Below, in pieces: positions 6,501-14,130 of a stretch of 19,238 bases of DNA (positions within the stretch are counted from its first letter, which is position 1; the number at the start of each line of letters is the position of its first letter). Position numbers and translations under genes: made by a program. The DNA is from Pseudopyrenochaeta lycopersici. Lineage: Eukaryota > Ascomycota > Dothideomycetes > Pleosporales > Pseudopyrenochaetaceae. Location: positions 1-19,238 of the forward strand of contig NHZP01000170.1 in assembly GCA_003313425.1 (NCBI GenBank). The letters run 5' to 3'. The notes under the pieces were generated by a model. The model saw nothing but the letters and a program-made list of their open reading frames with translations. It was not told the DNA's origin and ran no database searches.

Positions 6501-7962
6501 GGAAGAATACCGTCGGTGGAAGATGATGCGGTTGGTGGACGTAGACGCCGAGTTGAAGAATTTGTTGGGGGACCAGGCCGAATTCCGCAGCGTCCAAAGG
6601 CCAGCCATCCAAGCGATTATGCAGCACAAGAGCCCAGTAGTAGCCATCATGGGCACAGGGGCCGGCAAGAGCGTGTTGTTCATGTTGCCAGCGTCGGTGT
6701 CCACCGGGGTGACGATCGTGATTGTTCCGTTGGTTGCATTGCGGTTCGACATGAAAGAGCGGTGCGAGCAGTTGGGCATTGTCAGTGCAGAATGGAACAG
6801 TCGACGGCCGCACGAGTCCGCGCAAGTCATGTTTGTAACGCCCGAGGCAGCGGTGGGCGAGATGTTTGGCGATTACATCACCCGACAGCGGTTGATGGGA
6901 CGTTTGGATCGGATTGTGGTGGACGAGTGTCATGCCGTATTAGATTCGTTGGACGGTTTCCGTAGCCGGATGTTGAAGTTGAGAAGTTTGGTTCGAGTGG
7001 AGACACAGATGGTGTATTTAACGGCGACATTGCGGCCCAGCGAAGAGCAGCAGTTCATCGACGTGATGGGATTACCGTCCAAGAGGCAGTGCCAGTGGTT
7101 CCGCGGACAGACGACGCGTAAGAACATCCGATATCGAGTACATGCGTACGACACAGCCGACGAGCAGCAAGCAGTCCAGCATTTGGTGGAGGATTTGAAG
7201 AATAAGTACCCGTTGCCCGGCCAGGTTGTTGTGTATTGCGGTTTAGTGAAGCGAACAAAAGACATGGCCAAGAAGTTAGGGGCCGTTTGTTACCATCGGG
7301 AAGTTGGCAGTATCGAAGAGAAGAAGGAGATTGTCAAACAATTAACCAGTGGACAACAGCAGGTGTTCACAGCGACCAACGCGTTAGGGTTAGGGATCGA
7401 TGCGCCGACGATCCGCGCGGTAGTTCACATAGGCACAATCCGCAAGATGCGGCATTACGCACAAGAAAGTGGCCGGGCAGGGCGTGATGGTAAGCCGAGT
7501 GAGGCAATCATCATGCGAGGGTATCGGAAAACACGACAAGGGAGGGTGTATGGTAAGTTTGGCAAGGACGTGGAGGCAGAGATGCAGGATTTGATTGCGG
7601 GAGAGGGGTGTATGCGGAAGGTGATTGACCAGGCGATGGATGGGGCGGATGGAGTGGATGGGGTGGACACGCGGTGGGAGTGCGAGGAGGATGAGGAGCG
7701 GTGTCAACGTTGCGCGAGGCCAGGGGTAGGGAGGGCGCAGGAAGAGGAGTGGGCGACAGCAGAAAAGATGGAGTTTGAGCAGCAGGGCAGGGGGCGGAAA
7801 TGGTTGGCGGAGCAAGAGATGGAGCGGCAGTGCAGAGAAGCAGCAGAGGTGGAGGCATTGGTGGAGTTGATGGAGGAGTGGCGGGTAGGGTGTCAGTTGT
7901 GCCGGGCGTGGGGGGAAGATGGAAGCAGTGATGTAAATGGTCTGGACTGGACTGGATTTTGA
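3592..7962 (+). CDS. Zinc-finger / tyrosine-recombinase-like / RecQ helicase fusion protein, copy 1 (C terminus replaced)
   Basis: Predicted nuclear DNA-handling protein of 1456 residues without introns; an in-frame TAG just upstream fixes the start. Domains: an N-terminal C/H finger (C19, H22, H34, H39) and a canonical C2H2 finger (C92, C95, H108, H113), together resembling fungal OrsD-type (DUF3505) N termini; an acidic stretch near 350-375; a tyrosine-recombinase-like core with box I R680 (TGGAPARATEL), lysine K712, box II R864 (QAWRHG, with Q861 where His is usual) and box III H907 and Y916 (GHGSRMAGGIYGR); a RecQ motor with Walker A GTGAGKS (1021-1027), DECH (1111-1114), TAT (1144-1146) and QESGRAGRDG (1291-1300). 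The last 12 residues (after nt 7925) come from the hAT end, so the C-terminal Cys motif of copy 2 is missing. No CT dinucleotide occurs in the element part. Helicase assignment is certain; the recombinase is inferred from motifs. Confidence 0.88.
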   Translation: MEQFTSIFEYLPAQRIAVCKSHQQGVIKSQLKTHLDTKHQEYVRRTRWEIVEVVQAEASLQQWAMTQDEVVYPSPESSPLPHLPVYHDGLRCQQCPYVNRSIKRIQEHCRQEHGWKGDSRPKPGRPSGTRTMWATVSCQKFQNTSKMGRLFEVSAATEAQHTGDADVDVSRAIEESLVQATAQLEELEEKKNSTIQANDDRYDFSKWLDRAGWARHLKGLKRDWLLTMATKPTTKERALYEVCWAARMVMWRAQQASKASVVGLPAMMYINRREFGGKGNEKPFNAQQTGKTMVRYSNWWLEIISYIWRTHELPVVSSRNDDVEVEGKRPPYHISGRQDMWLQKIKMIVGRDQEEDWFEEMESDGEGDEERLDETQEEELEGHVLQFMLALLDHFLGDSEYTSALISGMAVLGISAEDGWLSPLVYTPKQAAIVNTSRMLVLYKSTQLRQQEVGKLMAEGWGAEDAKAMAPSHFHLVQEMAQRFMTLTDYNGKPTPIDYIQRLKAFGFHIRYNTNAEGVVDWNGDTLLYRNIRFSMPQMRSMIHGTMASTRQQIVRDLMLLQIDDEGAIAKDTTALPVIDWARLVDNAAEQRVGWSFMEDPRNKNATSVDDPKQWLAQRVQKEKAIQNSFIDVEVTRAALPRGGSVVWLRDRIQAYGQAMKEARHKLAALVHMTGGAPARATELVTVKYKNSANGDSRGIFIEDGLVVFVTKYHKNIGQSGNGKVIHRYLPREVGELVVYYLWFASPFWHQIEGAVRGKAVDTSAYMWEPQPEQGWQKPERKRRRGAESVQCRSKSAKRDSRCRSVGRASQDSWEEGAESGDDTEQPDDQQRPIELWNTNRVKHAMQKASLPHMGVKLNVQAWRHGTKAMYRRYIHNRAAVKAFLDADEDSDGSENEDEFFDIQTGHGSRMAGGIYGRPVTEAMFSVEAKRVGLRLASMEWHAFLQIPSTMSMKPRKGTQAAAARKEAVEEEYRRWKMMRLVDVDAELKNLLGDQAEFRSVQRPAIQAIMQHKSPVVAIMGTGAGKSVLFMLPASVSTGVTIVIVPLVALRFDMKERCEQLGIVSAEWNSRRPHESAQVMFVTPEAAVGEMFGDYITRQRLMGRLDRIVVDECHAVLDSLDGFRSRMLKLRSLVRVETQMVYLTATLRPSEEQQFIDVMGLPSKRQCQWFRGQTTRKNIRYRVHAYDTADEQQAVQHLVEDLKNKYPLPGQVVVYCGLVKRTKDMAKKLGAVCYHREVGSIEEKKEIVKQLTSGQQQVFTATNALGLGIDAPTIRAVVHIGTIRKMRHYAQESGRAGRDGKPSEAIIMRGYRKTRQGRVYGKFGKDVEAEMQDLIAGEGCMRKVIDQAMDGADGVDGVDTRWECEEDEERCQRCARPGVGRAQEEEWATAEKMEFEQQGRGRKWLAEQEMERQCREAAEVEALVELMEEWRVGCQLCRAWGEDGSSDVNGLDWTGF
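7918..7925. repeat. Candidate hAT target-site duplication (left copy)
   Basis: hAT elements duplicate 8 bp on insertion. The 8 bp before the hAT end are GATGGAAG, and copy 2 carries the same bases (18911-18918) followed by undisturbed element sequence. The partner duplication lies beyond the gypsy and hAT remainder outside the window, so it cannot be confirmed here. Confidence 0.5.
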
Positions 7963-7985
7963 GGTCGAATCCAGTCCAGTCCAGA
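7941..7985. repeat. 18-bp perfect inverted repeat near the hAT end
   Basis: Arms 7941-7958 and 7968-7985 are exact reverse complements built from the repeated unit CTGGACTGGACTGG, with a 9-base loop. Further CTGGA/TCCAG motifs follow to about 8040. hAT transposases commonly bind short subterminal repeats, so these are likely binding sites; a hairpin in the transcript is also possible. The TGA that ends the copy 1 helicase frame lies in the loop. Confidence 0.75.
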
Positions 7986-8086
7986 TAAACCAGCTGGATT
8001 TACTGGATTATCCAGACCAAACCAAGTAAATCCAAATCCAGGTAAAAATAAGTAGGGATGGTGGAGCTTTGGCATAATATTGAACG

Positions 8087-10250
8087 CTAGTTTACATCCT
8101 TAAAGAAAACCTCACCATCCTCATCCATACTAAGCCAATCCTCATCAGGTTCACTCAGCTCTTGATCATCATTAATTCGAATCTCATCCTCTGCCTCCTC
8201 CTGAGCCTCCTCCAGCACCTCTTTAGGTGGTTCTTGATCGGAATTCATCTCCGCAGATATACCATCATCCTTCTCGCTATATACAACATCTGTTCCCCCC
8301 AGACCTCTTATTTCCTTACCAAGCTCCTGCCGAATATCTACATCCGTTGTCTCCTCCTTCGGGCGGCCATACCACCCTTTAAGGCACTCGTTGGCCTCAA
8401 TAATATCAACAGAAAGTCGGTTACGGGTGTCAGAGATAAGGAGTTTGGCGCTACTAAATACGCGTTCGCATTCAGCCGACATTATTGGTATAGACAGCAT
8501 ATCGAGCGCAAATCGAGCAAGATCAGGTTGTGTGGTATAGCGGGCATTCCAGTACGCCAAGACGTCTTCTTCATCCTCTGGATCAGTGTTAATGAAGGCC
8601 GTGTATCGATCTGAAGTGGCAGAGGCCTTTTGCTTGACTTCTTCGTGAGCTCGAAGGCGACCAAAGTCGTTAGATTGACGAGGTTTCTGTGGCTTCTGTG
8701 GTTGGTTTTTATCACTCAACAACTCCGCGGTGTTCTTCCCTTTATATTCGCTCTCCCAGAGTTCCCGAACGCCCTGAGTAATCTTACGATTAACCAGCCA
8801 ATTCTTTTTCTCTTCATGATCGTCCCATTGCTCATGAAACCAGAGCCACTTCTTTGCAGGCCGAAGGACGTGGGAGGCGTAATAAGCAGGAGATTCATCT
8901 ACTAGATTGTAGTAGGTCTCTGCCTTTTCCCAAGCAGTAGCTGCTCCAGCTGCTAAAATATTGAATTCATCCCTCTCGGGGTGCTCTTGGACTTGCTCCT
9001 GAAAATATGCCTGAGCCCTATACGTCTCTTGTAGAACAAAGTCCAACGTTGTGAAATATCGGCAGAGTGTATCCTTTTGTCCTTGGGTCAAAAGTGTGGC
9101 CTCATAGAACGGTTGGAGGCATGTATGAAGCTGTTCAAGGAGAAGCCAATGTTGAGCGTTAAGGCGATCTTTTTCGATACCAACGCCGCGTCTAGGTATA
9201 TGGGTGGCACAGAAGCGTTCAATCCGTTGCTTGCAATTAAGGGCTCGGCCGATTGATACAAAAAAGGTGTTCCAACGTGTAGAGTTGGTTTGAATAAGCT
9301 ATTAGTAGTTAGTGTTCCACGGCTTCTAATTGGTTAGTTTGCTCTACAAAATCACTCACCTCCAAATTATCGAAGAGCGCCCACGTACCACCTATCCCAC
9401 ATCTTCTAAACTCAGAACGGCGCTGAGGCGTCATTCGAATATACCGAACAACGTTGTGGAGGCGTCCTAGGGCGCCACGCCTTCTCCAAAACGCAGCAAT
9501 CTTGTCGTAGTCCTTCCTTAAATATGCAAGTTCCAGCTCTTCTAAAGCTTCATCCGACTTCGTTCCTAAGAGGAAGGCCTGGGCAATAAGGTTAACGACG
9601 TGTCCAAGGCAACGGAGGCGACGACTCTTGCGCTGTTTCTCGGTCATGTTTGGATATAGCTTGCGTAAAATACAATCAACGCAGGTATCGTTTGAAGATG
9701 CGTTATCAAGCATGAAGTAGCCAATCTTCTTCCGAATTCCATATTCTTTGATCACCTTTAATACAATAGCCGCCTGGTTCTCACCAGAGTGCTCTCCTTC
9801 AACGCGACGGAGTGCTATCAGCTTGGTTTGCAAGGCGCCGTTTTGATCGACGTAGTGAGCGCAGATAGCAATAATTGCGTGGCAATTTGGTGACGTCCAA
9901 AGATCAAATGAGAGGTGGATACTTGAACGGGCACAACGTAGCTCCTTCCGTAGGCTTTTCTTCTGTTTTAGGAACTCATTGATAACCCATTTTCGAATGG
10001 TATGTCGGCCAGGGATGAGCTTTGCAAGCTTACGATTAAGGTATGTAAGAAGCTCCAAAAAGTAACCATTTTCAAGCTGAGCAAAGGCGATATGGCAGAA
10101 CACGATCCACCGAATTAGAAGCATTTTAAACAACATAAAGTCTGGCGCCCAGACAACCTGTGAGAGGTTCTTCTTTGGTTGATTAACTAACTGCTTGTCG
10201 ATTGATCCCTTCTTTGGTAGAGGCTTGCCGCTCCTATCAATATTGTGTTC
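8087..10250 (-). CDS. hAT family transposase (5' end lost to gypsy insertion; one intron)
   Basis: Cut-and-paste transposase acting on hAT ends. Exon 1 runs from 10250 (open at its upstream edge) to 9360, exon 2 from 9298 to the TAG at 8087-8089, joined in phase 0 by removing the intron 9299-9359. RNase H-like catalytic residues are visible: Asp in SFDLWTSP (9903-9905), Asp in FMLDNASSND (9705-9707) and Glu in ECERVFSSA (8465-8467), with the conserved RCLGHVVNL between. The C-terminal hAT dimerisation region (LDMLSIPIMSAECERVFSSA to RNRLSVDIIEANECLKGW) is complete. Reading upstream of the Met at 10136, the frame stays open and shows EHNIDRSGKPL, which resembles the end of a BED zinc finger; the rest of the finger is beyond the LTR. 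An acidic tail of about 60 residues ends the protein. Apart from the insertion, no disabling mutation is seen. Confidence 0.88.
9299..9359 (-). other. 61-bp intron in the hAT transposase gene
   Basis: On the minus strand the intron starts GTGAGT after a GAG codon and ends ACTAATAG. A branch-site sequence ACTAAC lies just before the acceptor. Removing it joins ALFDNLE to LIQTNSTRWNTFF in frame, matching the RWN block that follows this point in hAT transposases. Without splicing the frame hits a TAA inside the intron. The size is typical of filamentous ascomycetes. Confidence 0.85.
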
Positions 10251-10423
10251 TGTAACGGGCTAGGCCAGTGCTCGAGGCTGCGCCGTCGTGCACGGATATA
10301 CGGCTCGTGCACGGAAAACTTTGTACCTCGCGTGGCACCCAATTCTCCTCTTTTCTTCCTATCTTGGTTGTAGATAGCATCTGGACTAGATAGCTGGAAT
10401 CCAGTTACTAGAGACCGCTCACA
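10251..10423 (+). repeat. 5' LTR (TGT...ACA, 173 bp)
   Basis: The LTR begins TGTAACGGGC, a start typical of fungal gypsy LTRs, immediately after open hAT coding sequence. It ends CTCACA, giving TGT/ACA inverted ends, and is directly followed by a self-complementary primer site. A pyrimidine-rich stretch (about 10341-10360) precedes the likely RNA start near 10361. CGTGCACGG occurs twice (10287-10295 and 10306-10314). The right boundary rests on the primer-site logic because the 3' LTR is not available. Confidence 0.7.
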
Positions 10424-10435
10424 TACAACCAAGAT
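10361..10435 (+). promoter_or_regulatory. Self-priming pair: RNA 5' end (10361-10372) and primer-binding site (10424-10435)
   Basis: ATCTTGGTTGTA at 10361-10372 inside the LTR is the exact reverse complement of TACAACCAAGAT at 10424-10435, which starts right after the LTR. Tf1 of fission yeast, and related fungal elements by prediction, prime reverse transcription with the folded 5' end of their own RNA. The arrangement here fits that scheme. No tRNA-type TGG start is seen at the LTR edge. Confidence 0.65.
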
Positions 10436-10467
10436 CTCGCAGCTGACGAGGACACTGAAAAAGCATT

Positions 10468-11622
10468 ATGCAGGACCCTACCGAAGAAGTCAATATGCGG
10501 CTTAATAACATGGACCAACTAGTCCAGCAGTTGTTCGCCAAACTCGACGATATAAGCATCCGATTGGAAACGCAGTTACAGCAGCCATCTAATACGCCTG
10601 AACTTACACCACGCGCCACTGCCGCCCCAACGCCGTCGCCCGAACCTACCCCGGTAACTGTGAAGTCACGCCTTCCCCACCCTCCAATGTTCAGCGGCAA
10701 CAAATCACAATGGCGAGGATGGAAGCTAGAGATGGAAGCTAAGATTGAAGAAGATGCGCGAGCTATAGGGAGCTCGAAGGCTCAACTACGCTATATCTAT
10801 GCACGCCTTGAAGGAACAGCAAAAATCAACGTTACTACATACTACGAGATGGCAAACAAACAAGAGTCTCCAAATCCTCGCGAACTTCTTCACCGTCTTG
10901 ACCTCCTCTACGGTGAGCGCAACCGGAAAGAAAAAGCAATCCAGAATCTACATTCCATTCGCCAGAAAGAAGACGAGACCTTCATATCCTTCTACCCCCG
11001 GTTCGAAAGGGAGATAGCCAACGCTGACGCAGAGGGATGGGACGACGTCGCTAAGACATCCTATCTGCGCAACGCGCTCAACAACAAGATGAGAGACAAG
11101 CTAGTAGGTACATCAGGAGGCGACAACCATACATATATGGGATTTGTCCAAAAGTGCGCAAACCTAAGTAACGACATGGAGCTATATGGCCAGTGGACGA
11201 AGAAGAGAAGCGTTATCAGAGACGCCCAAGTACCTACGTTGCCAACAACTACTAGTAGCAAGGCCGCCATGCAATTCAACCGCGAAGACATGATGGAATG
11301 GGAACCAACACCACCTACTCCAACCCAAGTGAACACTGTCCGCCTCCGCGACAAAGGCAACGTAAACGGATACCCTTCAAAGCGTCCGGAAGACCAAGAG
11401 CTACTTGGGAAACGAGCAAAGTGGGTTGGCCAGGAAGAGATTGACGCTCGACGCCGTGAAGGGCGTTGCCTTCGATGCGGCCGCAGCCGGTGCCGAATAG
11501 TAACATGCCCGCTAGCAGCCGCTATCCGACCAATGTACACCAGCGTCAAAGCCGCGTTAAGCGCCGCGGTTACAAGCGCTGCTATTGAAGACGAGCTAGA
11601 CGAAGCTGACAAAGAGCAATAG
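10468..11622 (+). CDS. gag: Gag (capsid/nucleocapsid) of the Ty3/gypsy element
   Basis: Structural protein that packages the element RNA in cytoplasmic particles; 384 residues. The N terminus (about 6-45) is a Leu/Gln-rich helical stretch that could form a coiled coil, followed by a Pro/Thr-rich linker to about residue 70. The retrotransposon capsid domain starts at PMFSGNKSQWRGW and runs to about NNKMRDKL. Near the C terminus is a zinc-knuckle-like motif C334-x2-C337-x4-C342-x4-C347, in which the usual His is Cys. The ATG at 10468 is the first in the frame after the primer site. The gene ends with a single TAG at 11620-11622, and pol continues in the same frame. Confidence 0.85.
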   Translation: MQDPTEEVNMRLNNMDQLVQQLFAKLDDISIRLETQLQQPSNTPELTPRATAAPTPSPEPTPVTVKSRLPHPPMFSGNKSQWRGWKLEMEAKIEEDARAIGSSKAQLRYIYARLEGTAKINVTTYYEMANKQESPNPRELLHRLDLLYGERNRKEKAIQNLHSIRQKEDETFISFYPRFEREIANADAEGWDDVAKTSYLRNALNNKMRDKLVGTSGGDNHTYMGFVQKCANLSNDMELYGQWTKKRSVIRDAQVPTLPTTTSSKAAMQFNREDMMEWEPTPPTPTQVNTVRLRDKGNVNGYPSKRPEDQELLGKRAKWVGQEEIDARRREGRCLRCGRSRCRIVTCPLAAAIRPMYTSVKAALSAAVTSAAIEDELDEADKEQ

Positions 11623-14130
11623 GACTACGTGGCAGCTCAGAGAGAATGGAAAGAGGAAGGAAGAGCAAAGATGGACGGTGACCCCTTTTTAGTGGACGTT
11701 AGACTTAATGGAACTGACTTCGTTACCGGTCTCGTAGACTCAGGCTGCCTTTGCTACTCCGCTATAAGTGAACGACTCTTTCAATCTCTGAGATTGCCAT
11801 CGTTGAAGATAGCACCGCGCCGGTTAGAAGGAGCCGCAGGGAAGAACGCAGAATCAACGACAATCCTGAACACTATCACCTACGCCTCAATCGATATAGA
11901 TGGACACCAGCAGGAGCGCATCTTCTTTTACGTAGTCCCTGGCCTCACGTACGACCTAATCCTCGGAAACCCATGGCTAGAAGATGCTGATGTCACTATC
12001 TCTACAAGACGGGGCTGCTTGGACATCGGCGTGTCTGGCATCCGCGTTTGGAACCGCAAGAAGACGTTGCGCAGGCCGCCCCAGTTCAAGGCCGCACAAC
12101 TTATAGCTAGTGCGTTTCTGGCTGAAGTAAGAAGAAATCGTAGGAAGAACCGACAGGAAGGTATCAATCTTGATACAGGAGTATACGCTGTCTCGATCGC
12201 AGATATCGAGAAAGCTCTGAAGCCACGCAAACGATCGGACCCTAAGGTCAAACTGCCACCTCATTACCAGAAGTGGTTGAAGGCTTTTGATCAGCACCTA
12301 GCGGAGAAGCTACCACCTCACAGGGAGGGTGTCGATCTGCACATTGAGATTGAGAAAGACCAGAACGGATCTGAAAAAACGATTCCTTGGGGACCTCTCT
12401 ACGGCATGGGCCGAGAAGAACTGCTCGTATTAAGGAAGACTCTCACTGAGCTGTTAGATAAAGAGTTCATTCGAGCCAGCAACTCGCCGGCTGCCGCGCC
12501 AGTGTTAATGGTCAAAAAGCCCGGAGGAGGAGTCCGATTCTGCGTAGACTATCGTGGCCTGAACAACATCACTAAGAAGGACCGCTACCCACTCCCGTTG
12601 TTCACTGAAACATTGAGAAACGTAGCGAAGGCGCGATGGTTCACGAAGCTTGACGTCATTGCAGCATTCCACAAGATACGACTAGCGAAAGGAGAAGAAT
12701 GGAAAACAGCCTTCCGGACGAGATACGGATTGTTCGAATGGCGCGTAGTTCCTTTTGGATTAACAGGAGCACCCGCTGCCTTTCAGCGGTATATAAATAG
12801 TGTTCTGCAGGATTACTTGGACGACTTTGTATCTGCATACATCGACGACATCCTGATTTACTCCTCAGGGTCCCTCCAAGACCACCGGCAGAAGGTTGGA
12901 AGAGTCCTTCAACGTCTGATGGACGCCGGACTCCAGATTGATATTGACAAGTGTGAGTTCGAAACTAAGAGAGTCAAATACCTTGGATACATTATTGAGG
13001 CAGAAGTCGGAATACGAGTTGACCCCGACAAGATTGCCGCCATACGTGATTGGGCCACGCCATCGTCCGTGAAGGCCGTACGAGGGTTTATTGGATTCGC
13101 CAACTTTTACCGAGTTTTTATACCAGAGTTCTCCGATATCGCTGAACCCCTCACTAATCTAACAAGAAAGGACGTCCCCTTCCGATGGGACGAAGCGTGT
13201 CAAGAAGCATTTGAGAAGATCAAAGAGCTCCTTATCACAGCACCAATATTGGCTCATTTTGATCCAGAAAAGGAGACCTTGTTGGAAGCAGATTCGTCTG
13301 GACACGCTACTGGTGGCTTACTCTTACAGAAGGACAAGAACAGCAATTGGCAACCTGTTGCTTATTATTCTAAGAAGCACTCAGCGACAGAAGCTAATTA
13401 CCCAATCCACGATAAGGAGCTCCTTGCTATCGTCCGTTGTTTGGAAGCCTGGGAGCCAGAGTTGCACATGGTTAAGCACTTCACTATCTTAACTGATCAC
13501 AAGAACCTGAAATACTTTTACACTGAGAGACAACTATCAGAGAGACAAGTGCGCTGGTCAGAATTCCTCTCAAGGTTCAACTTCACCCTCGAATGGAAGC
13601 CCGGGAAGATGATGGGAAAGCCTGACGCATTGTCACGACGAGAACAGGACCTGCCCGCCAACTATGACGACGAACGCCTCCGATCTCGGTTCAAACGGCT
13701 CTTTCAGAATAAGCACCTCAGGAACACTCAAGTCCTATCTCTCGCCTCATCACTAACCAATATCGATTTTGCGAAGAGTGTACGACTGTTCGAAGATGAC
13801 CAAATGCAAGAACTATGGCATAAGAGTCGACAGCAGGACAAACTCTACCGAGAGCTCACTACCCTGGTAATACGCAAAGAGAGAAACCTTCCAGTAGATC
13901 TGCAGAAAGAGAAATCCGTAAGCATGGCGGAATGCTCCGTGGACGAGAGAGGCTTGCTACGATTTCGAGGAAGGATCTGGATTCCAAATTGCGAACCACT
14001 ACGCACCCAGATCATTCAAAATATCCACGACTCGCATATTACTGGACACCCTGGGAGAGATCTCACCTACGCAATCCTATCAAGGCAGTTCTTTTGGTCG
14101 GGTGCTAACAGCAAAGACCGAAGGGATTAA
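11623..14130 (+). CDS. pol: Pol polyprotein (protease-RT-RNase H-integrase N terminus), truncated by insertion
   Basis: Replication polyprotein of the retrotransposon, in the same frame as gag right after its TAG, with no ATG at the junction (first possible alternative start is GTG at 11629). Counting from 11629: aspartic protease site VDSG with D37; reverse transcriptase from about residue 215 to 440 with YIDD at 404-407; RNase H from about 530 with D555 (EADSSG) and the HDKELLAI and LTDHKNLKYF blocks; the start of the integrase zinc-binding region (HDSHITGHPGRDLTYAILSRQ, then FFW). At 14103 the frame enters helicase element copy 2 and stops at 14128-14130. No catalytic integrase domain remains here. 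Gag-Pol is probably made by reading through the TAG, or the TAG is a recent mutation of CAG. Confidence 0.93.
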   Translation, partial: DYVAAQREWKEEGRAKMDGDPFLVDVRLNGTDFVTGLVDSGCLCYSAISERLFQSLRLPSLKIAPRRLEGAAGKNAESTTILNTITYASIDIDGHQQERIFFYVVPGLTYDLILGNPWLEDADVTISTRRGCLDIGVSGIRVWNRKKTLRRPPQFKAAQLIASAFLAEVRRNRRKNRQEGINLDTGVYAVSIADIEKALKPRKRSDPKVKLPPHYQKWLKAFDQHLAEKLPPHREGVDLHIEIEKDQNGSEKTIPWGPLYGMGREELLVLRKTLTELLDKEFIRASNSPAAAPVLMVKKPGGGVRFCVDYRGLNNITKKDRYPLPLFTETLRNVAKARWFTKLDVIAAFHKIRLAKGEEWKTAFRTRYGLFEWRVVPFGLTGAPAAFQRYINSVLQDYLDDFVSAYIDDILIYSSGSLQDHRQKVGRVLQRLMDAGLQIDIDKCEFETKRVKYLGYIIEAEVGIRVDPDKIAAIRDWATPSSVKAVRGFIGFANFYRVFIPEFSDIAEPLTNLTRKDVPFRWDEACQEAFEKIKELLITAPILAHFDPEKETLLEADSSGHATGGLLLQKDKNSNWQPVAYYSKKHSATEANYPIHDKELLAIVRCLEAWEPELHMVKHFTILTDHKNLKYFYTERQLSERQVRWSEFLSRFNFTLEWKPGKMMGKPDALSRREQDLPANYDDERLRSRFKRLFQNKHLRNTQVLSLASSLTNIDFAKSVRLFEDDQMQELWHKSRQQDKLYRELTTLVIRKERNLPVDLQKEKSVSMAECSVDERGLLRFRGRIWIPNCEPLRTQIIQNIHDSHITGHPGRDLTYAILSRQFFWSGANSKDRRD

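Larger units (their letters stand above)
3112..7925 (+). mobile_element. Zinc-finger/recombinase/RecQ helicase element, copy 1 (3' end cut off by hAT)
   Basis: The left end is set by comparison with copy 2. Both copies become identical at GCTAACAGC, and the flanks before it are unrelated (CGTCC here, CGGGT there). The match continues to 7925, where an hAT end begins; copy 2 shows the uninterrupted sequence. Differences from copy 2 found by eye are T3252/C, C3330/T, C3576/T, C7754/T and one missing G near 3180. The element has a 5' leader of about 190 bp with repeated motifs, then a region without CT on the plus strand that includes one long intronless gene. Mobility is inferred from the two insertion sites. 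The true 3' end is not visible in either copy. Confidence 0.8.
7926..10250 (-). mobile_element. hAT DNA transposon, 3' part (5' part separated by gypsy insertion)
   Basis: The terminal end begins CAGTGATGTAAATGG at 7926, exactly where copy 1 stops matching copy 2. The element continues through a terminal hairpin and a minus-strand transposase gene to 10250, where a TGTAAC retrotransposon LTR starts. The transposase frame is open right up to that point, so the retrotransposon interrupted the gene. The opposite terminal repeat (which would read CATTTACATCACTG) is not found in the window. Confidence 0.82.
10251..14103 (+). mobile_element. Ty3/gypsy LTR retrotransposon, 5' part (interrupted by helicase element copy 2)
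   Basis: The element contains a 5' LTR, a primer-binding site, gag and pol in one frame, with order protease, reverse transcriptase, RNase H and the start of integrase, which defines Ty3/gypsy. It is inserted in the hAT transposase gene; the 5 bp before it (TGTTC, 10246-10250) are the candidate target duplication. It is cut at 14103, inside the integrase region, by copy 2. The rest of integrase, any chromodomain and the 3' LTR lie outside the window. Its base use (CT common) differs sharply from the helicase elements on both sides. Confidence 0.92.

Noticed and set aside
4260..7858. Many long overlapping frames on both strands within the helicase gene (and its second copy)
   Set aside because: The minus strand lacks AG and the plus strand lacks CT, which removes TAG on the minus strand and so opens antisense frames artificially.
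9299..9320. A 22-base GT...AG segment that would also restore the hAT frame
   Set aside because: Too short for a spliceosomal intron; the 61-base intron with GTGAGT start contains it and restores the same frame.
10143..10153. TGGCGCCCAGA, resembling a tRNA-type primer-binding site
   Set aside because: It lies before the LTR start, inside the open hAT transposase frame; the self-complementary site after the LTR fits better.
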